Assembly: GCA_903858935.1 (NCBI GenBank)
Contig: CAIOKO010000160.1
Location: 1-33,992 of the forward strand
From: an uncultured Schlesneria sp.
GTDB lineage: Bacteria; Planctomycetota; Planctomycetia; Planctomycetales; Planctomycetaceae
DNA: 33,992 bases
Reading direction: 5' to 3'
Part shown: piece after piece, positions 16,811 to 25,267 of the stretch
How positions within the stretch are numbered: position 1 is the first letter of the stretch
How the letters are laid out: the number at the start of each line of letters is the position of its first letter
Notes under the pieces: generated by a model
Databases searched by the model: none
Told to the model about the DNA's origin: nothing
Seen by the model: only the letters and a program-made list of their open reading frames with translations
Made by a program: the position numbers and the translations under genes

Positions 16811-19232
16811 AAATTAGTTCCAGGTTTGATTTGCCTTGAGGAAGTTCCAACCGCAACAGCAATTCAGATCGCTTTGGTTCATCTGAAAACCCCCTTATTT
16901 TGGTTTGCACTTTCGGGACGGTCACCTGCAATCTACCGGCCTGAAACACATACTCAGTCAGATTACGGATGTCTCCAGTGAGGCCGCGAAACCAGATTGT
17001 CTGCGGTGTCGGCGAATCGAATTGAATGACGCGTTTCAGTCCGCGTTGTTCGATAGCCTCCGAACGATCCTCAATCTCAAGAGTCCCGCATTGATACATC
17101 AACGTGGGAATTGACGATTGGCCGAATGAATAGCCACGGAATTGATAGCCGAGGTTTTTCGGATAAAGCGGGTTTGGGTTGACCCGTGCATCTTTCGTCA
17201 TCACCGGCATCAGTGGCCAAGGGGAATCTTCGTCTGCCAGTGTCGTAAATGAGACATCTTGAGCCAGCAAGATGGGCTCGCTGGCAGGATTGAAGTCTCC
17301 GGATCCCTGGCCATTCCAGTTGACGGAAATGAAGTCGCCTCGCCAGATGGCGGACAGAGTTCCCGTTTCGGCATTGAACGCATAATTCCACTTCTCGGGC
17401 AGACCGATGGCGATCCCGCGAAATCCCGCGACCCGACTGCGGCCACGAAAAGTTCTGGCAGTATTTCCCACAGTCAACCTTGTGGAAATATTTCGGATAC
17501 CAGGTGGATCCGCAGCAGACGTGCCAAGAGACAAATAGTACCAGATGGCCTGAATCTGCAGATCAGTATTTCCGTCCAGAATCGTCTTGTGTGCTGCGAC
17601 TCCATTCGGCCAGGCGGTTGGCATCACAATCCGCGGGCGATAGGAACCAGGGTTTCGCACGAAACTGTTGAACCATCCTGGCTGAATTCGCTGGAAGGTC
17701 GTCATCAAATCAATCCCTTTATTGACGGGTGCGGGCTTCCCATTAAAGTTGTGACAGGCGATACAGTTCAGACCTTTGTCGCCAAGCAATTCTCGCCCTG
17801 CAGGACGAAGCAGTTTTTCTCGTTGTCGGACACTTTCAGAATCACTTTCCGGACTTGGAATCGTCCAGTCAGGAGGAGTCAACACATCGAGTTGAGCAAA
17901 CACCTTTGGCAAGTGAGAAAGATTCGCCGTGCCAAATTGTGGCATTCGTGTCGTCATGTAATGGCGGACACTTTCGCCATCGAAAAGAACCTTTTTCATC
18001 CATGTTGATTGCAGCTTGGCACCAACCAGTGTGAGCGGTGGTGGAATCCGACCGTCGTCGCCAAGCTTCTGTTCGCTGGTCGCAAAGTAAGGGTTGTACT
18101 GCTCAGGAACGCCGCCAAAGTCATCTCGGATATGGCAGCCGATACAATTGAAGGCGGTCAAGGTCTTCGCCAGCACAACCGTATCGGTCTCTACTTTTGG
18201 TTCCGACGTCAGCGATGCTTTGATCGCTCGAATTTGATCTTCATGAAGCAGGAACTTCGGACTCTTACCCACCGCTTTTGACAGACATCCGCGAGACAGA
18301 TCAGCATTCCTTAACGAACTGCCCAAGGGCGCTGCGGGGATGTTGTTAAGCGAATGGCAAGCAGCACAATTCAGTTCCTGAAAATATTTTTTGCCGAGTG
18401 ACACCATGGAATCTTGGGGTTGAAGTGCTGTCTGTCGTTTCGGATGATTACCAATCAAGTAGCAGGCAACGGCCAGAGATTCGGACGGAGTCAGCTTCAT
18501 ATCCGGCATTCGGCCCGACGGCCTGACTCGTAATGGCTGAAACAGGAACTCGCTCAGAGACTTTAAGCCGTACTTCGTGGAGAGATGCTCCAGGCTGACC
18601 GCAGTTGGCTTGATGACCTTTTTCTCGTCCCCTTTTTTGTCCTCATCTTCCACTTCGGCGTCTGCTCTGTTCACCAGTGGTGATTCGCCGATCGCTTCCC
18701 TGGGACCATGGCAAGCCACACAGCCAACCGAATGATAAAGAGTCTTACCCAGGTGCATGCTGTCATCGGGAGGTATTTCTGACTGAAATTCCTGATTGGA
18801 CTGAGCGACAAGAAAGTGAGTCAGAGCTTCTGCAATGCTTTGAGTTTCGTCCTCGGGTGTCCCTGGAAACATGTCCGGCATCTTCGTTCCGGGATGGGCT
18901 GATGACGGTGCGGCAATGAACTGTTTCAGGTATTCCGGTGATATCCTCGCCCCTGCCTGAGACAGGTCGGGTGCCAACTTTTCCGATAACGTGCCTCGTT
19001 CAATTCCGCTATGACACGCGGCGCATCGCAGCTCAACAATCAAAAGATCTCCTGCTTGAGATAGAGTCAACGGGTGGTTACCTGGTAACGCCGAGTCACC
19101 ATCCGCTGCCAACGAGGTACCGACAATCAGAAAGTAAAGCATCATGCGGCATACAATACGGCCTGTTCTGTGGGCCATGGAGCCGTGCTTCGTCATCGCT
19201 TCTGCCATAGGAAAATGGATACTCTTTCGCAT
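16791..19232 (-). CDS. Secreted five-haem cytochrome c
   Basis: Exported protein of 813 residues with five CxxCH haem-binding motifs at about residues 70-74 (CAACH), 171-175 (CVACH), 289-293 (CAACH), 363-367 (CIGCH) and 490-494 (CIACH). Met-Pro motifs at M118 (KMPD), M242 (RMPD) and M430 (RMPQF) are likely axial ligands. A hydrophobic segment at about 26-42 is the export signal. After the haem region, residues 580-810 form a haem-free beta-rich domain that I cannot assign. A lysine/glutamate-rich linker (191-208) separates haems two and three. Its 3' end overlaps the propeller gene by 20 bp. Several in-frame ATGs (19232, 19208, 19196, 19178) are possible starts and none has a strong ribosome binding site. 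It should carry electrons in the periplasm, probably from the neighbouring propeller protein. Confidence 0.9.
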   Translation of the reverse strand: MRKSIHFPMAEAMTKHGSMAHRTGRIVCRMMLYFLIVGTSLAADGDSALPGNHPLTLSQAGDLLIVELRCAACHSGIERGTLSEKLAPDLSQAGARISPEYLKQFIAAPSSAHPGTKMPDMFPGTPEDETQSIAEALTHFLVAQSNQEFQSEIPPDDSMHLGKTLYHSVGCVACHGPREAIGESPLVNRADAEVEDEDKKGDEKKVIKPTAVSLEHLSTKYGLKSLSEFLFQPLRVRPSGRMPDMKLTPSESLAVACYLIGNHPKRQTALQPQDSMVSLGKKYFQELNCAACHSLNNIPAAPLGSSLRNADLSRGCLSKAVGKSPKFLLHEDQIRAIKASLTSEPKVETDTVVLAKTLTAFNCIGCHIRDDFGGVPEQYNPYFATSEQKLGDDGRIPPPLTLVGAKLQSTWMKKVLFDGESVRHYMTTRMPQFGTANLSHLPKVFAQLDVLTPPDWTIPSPESDSESVRQREKLLRPAGRELLGDKGLNCIACHNFNGKPAPVNKGIDLMTTFQRIQPGWFNSFVRNPGSYRPRIVMPTAWPNGVAAHKTILDGNTDLQIQAIWYYLSLGTSAADPPGIRNISTRLTVGNTARTFRGRSRVAGFRGIAIGLPEKWNYAFNAETGTLSAIWRGDFISVNWNGQGSGDFNPASEPILLAQDVSFTTLADEDSPWPLMPVMTKDARVNPNPLYPKNLGYQFRGYSFGQSSIPTLMYQCGTLEIEDRSEAIEQRGLKRVIQFDSPTPQTIWFRGLTGDIRNLTEYVFQAGRLQVTVPKVQTKIRGFSDEPKRSELLLRLELPQGKSNLELIYEPLEK

Positions 19233-19269
19233 TGCGTTGTCTCGAGCATTCTTCGTTCACAATTAAGAT

Positions 19270-19300
19270 GCCACTGGCGCAACCTTGGTTCGCCAGTGGC
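19270..19300 (-). terminator. Candidate terminator or attenuator between the aldolase and cytochrome genes
   Basis: Perfect 10-base inverted repeat: 19270-19279 pairs with 19291-19300 (GCCACTGGCG/CGCCAGTGGC), with an 11-base loop that can pair further (AACC/GGTT). Reading on the minus strand, ATCTTAATT follows, a weak U-rich run. It lies 26 bp after the aldolase stop and 37 bp before the cytochrome start, so it may separate the two units or act as a partial attenuator. Confidence 0.6.
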
Positions 19301-19326
19301 TTGAAGTACGATCTCTTCGCGATCGA

Positions 19327-20274
19327 TTACTTGTGGTACGATTTTCCCGGCCAGTCGGCCCACCACTGTTGAAACAATTTCAATTGAGCTTCGGCAAAAT
19401 GTTTTTGACTCGGCGACAGTCGATCGGTTTCATTAAAGTTCAATTCATAATCTACGTCACCAAGCAGGACGAGAAGATACTTATAGTACAGCACCAGGTC
19501 GGGGCCTTCATCGAACCGGGACAACTCAGCCAGTCCGTCCTCCAATTCTCTTGCCAGTCGTCTGGCTTCGGCGTCTCCGGTGGCTGCCAGCTTGCAAAGT
19601 TCAATCAAGTGCAGAACTTCACGAGGAAGGCAGTTTCCGATTCCCGTGATTGCCCCGACGGCACCACAGCGGATAAAGCCGTGGGAGACTTGCGTATCCA
19701 CTCCGACCATCAGCAGTACATTCTTGTCGGCAGAAGTGATATGTTCTGCAGCGTAGCTCAGTGAGTCTGCTCCACCGAATTCCTTGAAACCGACAAGGTT
19801 TGGAAACTCGCGTCGGAGATCGAAGAACAAGTCCGCTTTGGTTTCGAATCCATAGTAGGGACTGTTATAGATTACGGCGGGAAGCTTTGGAGCCGCGGCA
19901 AGAATTCCCGCGAAATGAGCCCGCTGAGCTGCTGGAGACGTACCGCGTGACATCAGCCGAGGTATTACCATTAACCCTTTCGCTCCGACACTCTGAGCAT
20001 GAGCTGCATGGGCCGCGGCTCGAACCGGATTTTGTGCTCCAGTACCAACGATCACGGGGACCCCAGCTTCCGTGAGTCGACGTACCCCTTCTTGTCTTTG
20101 CCCGTCAGTCAATAATGGCCAGTCACCCATTGAACCGCAGTAGACGACACCATTCATCCCTGCGGCCATCATTTCCTGCCCCTTTTTAACCAAGGCCGGA
20201 TAATTCGGTGTGCGATCTGCCAGGCACGGCGTCATCAGCGCGGGGACACAGCCCTGGAAAATATCTGAATTCAA
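19327..20274 (-). CDS. Dihydrodipicolinate synthase/N-acetylneuraminate lyase family aldolase
   Basis: Cytoplasmic class I aldolase-type (beta/alpha)8 protein of 315 residues, the normal family length. The Schiff-base lysine is Lys164 in GFKEFGG, and the catalytic tyrosine is Tyr136 in YNSPYYG. The pyruvate-carboxylate loop, usually GTTGE, reads GSMGDWP (47-53). This departure suggests a substrate other than aspartate semialdehyde, so this is probably a 2-keto acid aldolase or dehydratase rather than the lysine-biosynthetic enzyme. Translation appears to start at TTG (20274), which follows AAAGG seven bases upstream. The gene lies between a thioredoxin-like gene and a hairpin followed by the cytochrome gene. 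Sugar-acid, sialic acid or hydroxyproline degradation are all possible roles. Confidence 0.9.
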   Translation of the reverse strand: MNSDIFQGCVPALMTPCLADRTPNYPALVKKGQEMMAAGMNGVVYCGSMGDWPLLTDGQRQEGVRRLTEAGVPVIVGTGAQNPVRAAAHAAHAQSVGAKGLMVIPRLMSRGTSPAAQRAHFAGILAAAPKLPAVIYNSPYYGFETKADLFFDLRREFPNLVGFKEFGGADSLSYAAEHITSADKNVLLMVGVDTQVSHGFIRCGAVGAITGIGNCLPREVLHLIELCKLAATGDAEARRLARELEDGLAELSRFDEGPDLVLYYKYLLVLLGDVDYELNFNETDRLSPSQKHFAEAQLKLFQQWWADWPGKSYHK

Positions 20275-20348
20275 AGGATTGCCTTTCTCGAAATAAAATG
20301 GTTAGGTTCGATTTGTTCTGTCGGACGAAAAATGCCTTCACGCAGGGT

Positions 20349-20900
20349 CTATTTTCCCAGCGTTTTCTTTAACGCGGTGAGAATCTCAGGTGCAACCGTC
20401 TCATTGGCCGAGCGGTATCCGAATGATGCAGTCACTTTACCTTCGTTAACAACCAGGGCGGTCAGTTGAGCGTCCGTGTTGACGGACCAACCATCGGGCC
20501 CCATTGTTGCGCTAGGATAAATGACCAGCGGATTCGAGGTAAACTGCAGCGACATCTGAATGCGAGGCAGATGTTCTTTGGTTTTCACTTCGTCTGAGGT
20601 CAAAAACACGGTCACGAGACCGGAGTCATTCCCCGCCTCGATTGCACCTTTTTCTAGCGCCTTGATTAGTCGAGCCAGAGGTCGATCAAATCGTTCATGT
20701 TGGAGAAAAAGATAGATTGTCGGTTTCTTGGACCGTTCTGTTGTAAAGTCCAGCTCTTTTCCCGCATGATCACCAGTCGTGGCAAAAACTTTTAGTGGTG
20801 ACACAACCGTGCCAACATTCGGTCCCGAAGCAATTTCGGCATGCACACACCTTGTCACAGTCACGATCAGCAGCAAAGACAAGATTGCTTTGAAATTCAC
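20349..20900 (-). CDS. Secreted thioredoxin-fold protein lacking the CxxC motif
   Basis: Protein of 183 residues starting at GTG (20900), which follows AGGAT. Residues 1-22 are a signal peptide. The rest looks like an AhpC/TSA or thioredoxin fold: PTIYLFLQHERFDRPLARLIKALE matches the strand-active site-helix unit, followed by GLVTVFLTSDE and a cis-proline-like segment TSNPLVIYPSA. At the place of the active-site cysteines it has F-D-R-P, and the mature protein has no cysteine at all, so it cannot be a conventional thiol oxidoreductase. A binding or scaffold role is possible. It ends 74 bp before the aldolase gene on the same strand. Confidence 0.78.
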   Translation of the reverse strand: MNFKAILSLLLIVTVTRCVHAEIASGPNVGTVVSPLKVFATTGDHAGKELDFTTERSKKPTIYLFLQHERFDRPLARLIKALEKGAIEAGNDSGLVTVFLTSDEVKTKEHLPRIQMSLQFTSNPLVIYPSATMGPDGWSVNTDAQLTALVVNEGKVTASFGYRSANETVAPEILTALKKTLGK

Positions 20901-21152
20901 GGAAATCCTTTCGTAAAGACTGAATCATTTTCGCGACGCCCGATGTAAAAAAGTCGCGACCGGCCCCCCTCAAGAGTACACATTTTCATGATTGGTGCCG
21001 AACCATGAGCCCTTTTTGGATCCGTTTCTCGTTGCAACCTGGTTTTGATGATCAAACCTCGTATCGACAAACCGCAGCGATCGAGTAAGACAGTCAATAG
21101 AAACGAATTCCGTGTTATCCGAAGCCGCTCGTTCCAATTCAAGGTCTATCGC

Positions 21153-22211
21153 ATGTCCCACGTTCACTTGCCACTTCCTTACCGGGACGATGTGGAAACG
21201 ATTCCTCACGATGAGGCGGATGATATCCAGACCGTGATACGCTACTTGCGAGAGATTCTTAAGAATACCCAATTGAAGACTCATGAGTTTCGCGCGGATG
21301 TGCACGTGAAGACGCATGGGTACGCACAGGCAGAGTTGCGGGTTTTGCCAAACTTGCCCGATGAATTGGCTCAGGGCTTGTTTGAACGCGAAGGGGCTTA
21401 CCAGGCCGTTGTACGGTTCTCCAATGCTTCCAGCCAGATACAACCTGATGCCATTCCAGATGGACGTGGAATGGCAGTCAAAGTGTTTGACGTAAAAGGC
21501 GAAACGATCCTGGTCGATGGATCTAGAGGGCCGACGCAGGATTTTGTGATGATCAATCACCCTGTCTTCTTCGCTCGAAACGTGAAGGATTATCTCCGGT
21601 TAGAAAAGATCATTGCGCAAGCGGACGAGAATTTACTTGGAGCAGCGCAACAAACAATCACGGCGGGGAATTGGAACCCGTTTTACTGGCATTGGCATGA
21701 AATGCTGACAGCAGCCGCGATCGTGGGGAAACTGCCCACGCATCCGGCGAGCCAGACTTATTACACGATGTCCCCGATCCGATTCGGAAATTACGTTACC
21801 AAATGCCGACTGAAGCCGATCGACGATCTTCAGACAACATATCTCGACCTGATCACGAAACTCGCGACCGAATCGGATGCGATGCGACTCGTTCTCGAAG
21901 AAACATTGCGGAATCAGGAGTCGCTATTCGAATTTCAAGTACAACTGCGAACTTCTGAGACGACGATGCCAGTTGAAGATCCGACGATCGCATGGCCGGA
22001 AAGTGAATCCCCCTATCGAACGGTCGGCCATCTGTTATTACCACGCCAGGACATCAGTCCGTTGCGGCATGATCAGGCCTTCAAGACCCTTGCATTCAAT
22101 GTCTGGCATGCACTGGCCGCTCATCGGCCACTTGGGGGGATCAACCGCGTTCGCCGCTACGCATACCAGACATCAGCGAACTGGCGCCGCCAGGGAACGA
22201 AGGAGATCTGA
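21153..22211 (+). CDS. Catalase-related haem protein
   Basis: Protein of 352 residues from the ATG at 21153, which follows AAGG eight bases upstream. The frame is open to 21045, but that extension is basic, lacks a ribosome binding site and precedes the conserved region. Catalase-fold features are the distal histidine segment HVKTHGYAQAEL (His55), the VVRFSNASS strand near residue 88, RGMAVKVFDVKG, and DFVMINHPVFF with Asn136 near the distal haem side. The C-terminal FNVWHALAAHRPLGGINRVRRYAY is a consensus of the small catalase-like subgroup. The length is well below classical catalases (about 480 or more). It probably binds haem and reacts with peroxides; related haem proteins also include lipid hydroperoxide enzymes. 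It is divergent from the thioredoxin-like gene and convergent with the PHP gene. Confidence 0.87.
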   Translation: MSHVHLPLPYRDDVETIPHDEADDIQTVIRYLREILKNTQLKTHEFRADVHVKTHGYAQAELRVLPNLPDELAQGLFEREGAYQAVVRFSNASSQIQPDAIPDGRGMAVKVFDVKGETILVDGSRGPTQDFVMINHPVFFARNVKDYLRLEKIIAQADENLLGAAQQTITAGNWNPFYWHWHEMLTAAAIVGKLPTHPASQTYYTMSPIRFGNYVTKCRLKPIDDLQTTYLDLITKLATESDAMRLVLEETLRNQESLFEFQVQLRTSETTMPVEDPTIAWPESESPYRTVGHLLLPRQDISPLRHDQAFKTLAFNVWHALAAHRPLGGINRVRRYAYQTSANWRRQGTKEI

Positions 22212-22238
22212 ACGGAACTTACGATAAATGGGAGGGAA

Positions 22239-23000
22239 CTAACCTGCCTTGGCTTGGAACGAAGGAAGCGAAACCTCGTCTGACATCAAGCTTATTTGTA
22301 CTCGCTCGGCCCGATCAAATAAGTCACGTGAACGATCCGGACCGAGATATTCTTTTACCCAAGCATACCCTGCCGAAAGACCTGAACATCGTTTCGCATT
22401 GTGAGCGTCACTGGCCAGGATCGCTTCGTGGTGAGTTCGCAAGAACTGTTGACCAAAATCTTTCGCTTCTGGTCCGAAGTTACCTAAGAGCGAATCGACC
22501 GTAATTTGTACCCAAGCCCCCGCATCCACAAGTCGTTGCAATAACTTGGGCTGTTCGCGGAAGTAATGATGCCGTTCGGGATGAGCCACGATCGGAGTCA
22601 TTTCTCGGGAACGAATCCATTCAATTAACTCGACCGAATCCGAAGGAAACTTATCGGCGTCCCAACTGAATTCCAGGAGGGTGTGTGTCCGCCGATCTCC
22701 CAGATGGCAGAAGACATCCTCATCAAATTCGCGACGATAAACGGCGGAATCATAGACCTGTATTTCAGAACCAGGCAAAACGGTCAGGGGAATCGCCGCT
22801 GCTTTCAGTTCGCGATTGTAGGCTGCGACATGTGGCAGAATGTCGGCTCGGAGCAGATGAATGAATTTATGGCAATGTGGCGTCGCGGTGACGACGGTAA
22901 TGCCATCAGCCACAAAAAATCGCGCCAGCTTCAGGCTTTCATTAAGAGATGTCGGGCCATCATCTACGCCAGGCAAAATATGACAGTGGAGATCAATCAT
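22239..23000 (-). CDS. PHP-family tyrosine-protein phosphatase, CpsB/YwqE type
   Basis: Protein of 253 residues. The opening MIDLHCHILPGVDDG (His5, His7, Asp13) is the classic signature of the CpsB/CapC/YwqE family of metal-dependent PHP phosphatases. Further metal ligands are in TATPHCHKF (His42), LPGSEIQVY, VAHPERHHYF and ASDAHN. These enzymes dephosphorylate bacterial tyrosine kinases that control capsule and exopolysaccharide synthesis. No polysaccharide genes or kinase lie in the window, so this copy is an orphan. The 3' end faces the catalase-like gene at a 27 bp gap. Confidence 0.92.
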   Translation of the reverse strand: MIDLHCHILPGVDDGPTSLNESLKLARFFVADGITVVTATPHCHKFIHLLRADILPHVAAYNRELKAAAIPLTVLPGSEIQVYDSAVYRREFDEDVFCHLGDRRTHTLLEFSWDADKFPSDSVELIEWIRSREMTPIVAHPERHHYFREQPKLLQRLVDAGAWVQITVDSLLGNFGPEAKDFGQQFLRTHHEAILASDAHNAKRCSGLSAGYAWVKEYLGPDRSRDLFDRAERVQISLMSDEVSLPSFQAKAG

Positions 23001-23420
23001 TCTCTAGGTCTGTTCCGGAGTATTTTCGCGGTTCATCACTCCGGCATCCAAACCAATCTCGATACCGGTCGTGTGTCGTCGATTGTAGGGGCACACATCG
23101 TTGCACGCGAGTCGAAGTTCAAATCCAAGACAGGTACTTTCGGAAAGTGCGTGTGATCTGAGAGTTTCCGTCAACGAAGCCTCCTGAAACCACATTTGAT
23201 GCGAGCAAAACAGACTTCGAGTGTCGTATTCTCCCGGCCATCAATTCATCACAGTTACTCCTCACAACTCTAAAAATGACTAAACTTTTTTCATTGGTTG
23301 AGTAAACTCGCTTGAAAGACTTTGATGTTGAATCGGTTTCAAATAACTTTTCAAGATCACAACACGAGCGGTGATCGTGCTGCGCACAATAACAATCACT
23401 AATTGACTGGAAGCTTGAGT
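23001..23420. other. Divergent intergenic region, no gene seen
   Basis: About 420 bp between the divergent PHP phosphatase and redoxin-monooxygenase genes. Open frames here are short and carry no recognised motif. An AT-rich stretch at about 23260-23370 is the probable promoter region of the plus-strand gene; the base runs do not give a convincing -35/-10 pair. No inverted repeat long enough to call an operator was found. Confidence 0.4.
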
Positions 23421-25247
23421 ATGATCTACTTGTCGAACTGTTCGCTGCGATGTCTTCTGTCCGGCATCACTGCCTTACCTTTCCTCGTAGGAGCATTCGC
23501 TCTATCGAGCGGAGTTCGGCCCGCCGCAGGCGCCGATGACGTGACGGTACGCGCCGCTGATATGATCGGGCGACGGATTGCGGATTTCGTGCTTCAGGAC
23601 ACCACCGGTAAAGAGGTGGCGTTCTCAGACTTCCGCGACACACGTGTCCGAGTCGTCGTGTTCATGGGGACCGAGTGCCCCGTCGGGAATGCCTACGTAC
23701 CTGACATTGTTGAATTCCAGAAGCAGTATCGCGATCAGTCGGTGCAGGTCATTGGCGTCAACGCAATGCTTTCGGACACTGCGGAATCGATTCAGAAACA
23801 TATGACAGAATACAAGATCGACTTTCCTGTGCTCATCGACAATCAGCAGACTGTCGCCGATCTGTTCAGCGTGGTCCGAATTCCGACGACATTCGTTCTC
23901 GATCGCCGGGGGCGAATCCGTTACGTCGGTCGCTTTGATGACCGGGTTGGAATCGGATTCCAGCGCGATGCGGCGAGACGATCCGATCTCGAAGAAGCGG
24001 TCAAAGAACTTTTGGCGGGAAAAGAAGTCTCCGTCGCTCAGACGAAAGTCGACGGGTGCAAGATCACTCGTCAGTCACGACTGCCGAAGGATCACTCGGT
24101 AACGTATGCGAAGGAGGCTGCCGAGATCCTTCACAAACGATGCGCGGGATGTCATCACGCCGACACGGCAGCCCCGTTCTCACTGCTGACCTACAATGAT
24201 TCCAAAGAACGAGCCGAGATGATTCGCGAAGTGGTTGCTGATCGACGGATGCCCCCGTGGGACGCCGACGCCCGGCACGGCAAATTCGAAAACGATCTGC
24301 GAATGAAGCAGCACGAGATCGATACGCTGCTCGCATGGATCGATCAAGGGACACCCCTGGGGGACGAGAAAGATCTTCCTGAGTCTCCCAAATTTGCCAG
24401 TGGCTGGATTATCGGTCAGCCTGACATGGTTTTTAAAATGCAGGAAGAATTCACCGTCCCTGCTAAGGGAACAGTTCAATACCAGTATTTCGTCGTCCCC
24501 ACGAATGTCGATCACGACCTTTGGGTCCAGGCGGTTGAGCCACGACCGGGAAGCCGTGGCGTAGTACACCACATTATCGTCTACATGCGCAAGATCGGTT
24601 CAAAACAGCAAAAAGGACTTCCGTCCATCGGCGGCATGGCTGTCGGTGAAGAACCGGTCATCATGCCCGAGGGAACCGGCATGAAAATCCCAAAGGGTTA
24701 TGAGTTGATCCTTCAGGTGCATTACACTCCCAATGGCAAGGAGGCGATCGATCGATCCGAAGTGGGTGTCATCCTTTGCAAACAACCGCCGCAGCGCGAA
24801 GTACATCTGGGAATGGCGATCAACCCTTTATTCTTCATTCCACCTGGCGATCCACGCTGTGAAGTCTTGTCAACAACGACGATTCCAACGGACATTGAAC
24901 TGCTGAGCCTGATGCCTCATATGCACGTTCGTGGTCGAGACTTTAAATTCACCGCCGTTTACCCGAATGGTCAAAGCGAAGTTTTACTGAACGTGCCGAA
25001 CTACGATTTTCAATGGCAGCACCGGTATCGACTTTCCACTCCAAAAAAGATTCCGGCTGGAACCAGAATCGATTGCGTGGCACACTTCGACAATTCCAGC
25101 GAAAATCCGGGCAATCCCGATCCCACAAAACTGGTCACTTGGGGTGAGCAGACATGGGAAGAAATGATGATCGGATTCTATACGTATGTTGATCCGCTGC
25201 CATCACCCAGTCAGGGAACTAACGGTGTCAGTGATACGTTAAAGTAG
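23421..25247 (+). CDS. Redoxin-cytochrome c-copper monooxygenase-like fusion protein
   Basis: Exported protein of 608 residues in three modules. GGAAG at 23409-23413 selects the ATG at 23421; the signal peptide covers about residues 8-38. Residues 48-200 form a redoxin domain (AhpC/TSA type) with a single active-site cysteine in GTECPVGN (Cys86). Residues 230-310 form a c-type haem domain: CAGCHH (241-246) with RMPPW (Met277) as probable axial ligand. Residues 335-595 resemble the copper type II ascorbate-dependent monooxygenases: His383-His384 (VHHIIVYM) and His434 (LQVHYTP) would bind CuH, while His500 and His502 (PHMHVRG) and Met582/583 (EEMMIGFY) would bind CuM. All expected copper ligands are present. 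It probably hydroxylates or oxidises a substrate outside the cytoplasm using electrons from its haem. A small membrane protein is encoded 21 bp downstream. Confidence 0.9.
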   Translation: MIYLSNCSLRCLLSGITALPFLVGAFALSSGVRPAAGADDVTVRAADMIGRRIADFVLQDTTGKEVAFSDFRDTRVRVVVFMGTECPVGNAYVPDIVEFQKQYRDQSVQVIGVNAMLSDTAESIQKHMTEYKIDFPVLIDNQQTVADLFSVVRIPTTFVLDRRGRIRYVGRFDDRVGIGFQRDAARRSDLEEAVKELLAGKEVSVAQTKVDGCKITRQSRLPKDHSVTYAKEAAEILHKRCAGCHHADTAAPFSLLTYNDSKERAEMIREVVADRRMPPWDADARHGKFENDLRMKQHEIDTLLAWIDQGTPLGDEKDLPESPKFASGWIIGQPDMVFKMQEEFTVPAKGTVQYQYFVVPTNVDHDLWVQAVEPRPGSRGVVHHIIVYMRKIGSKQQKGLPSIGGMAVGEEPVIMPEGTGMKIPKGYELILQVHYTPNGKEAIDRSEVGVILCKQPPQREVHLGMAINPLFFIPPGDPRCEVLSTTTIPTDIELLSLMPHMHVRGRDFKFTAVYPNGQSEVLLNVPNYDFQWQHRYRLSTPKKIPAGTRIDCVAHFDNSSENPGNPDPTKLVTWGEQTWEEMMIGFYTYVDPLPSPSQGTNGVSDTLK

Positions 25248-25267
25248 CGGCGCGGAGACCGTAATTC

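Noticed and set aside
17259-18008. Plus-strand open frame of 249 codons within the cytochrome gene
   Set aside because: It is antisense to a gene with five clear haem motifs and has a low-hydrophobicity, random-looking sequence.
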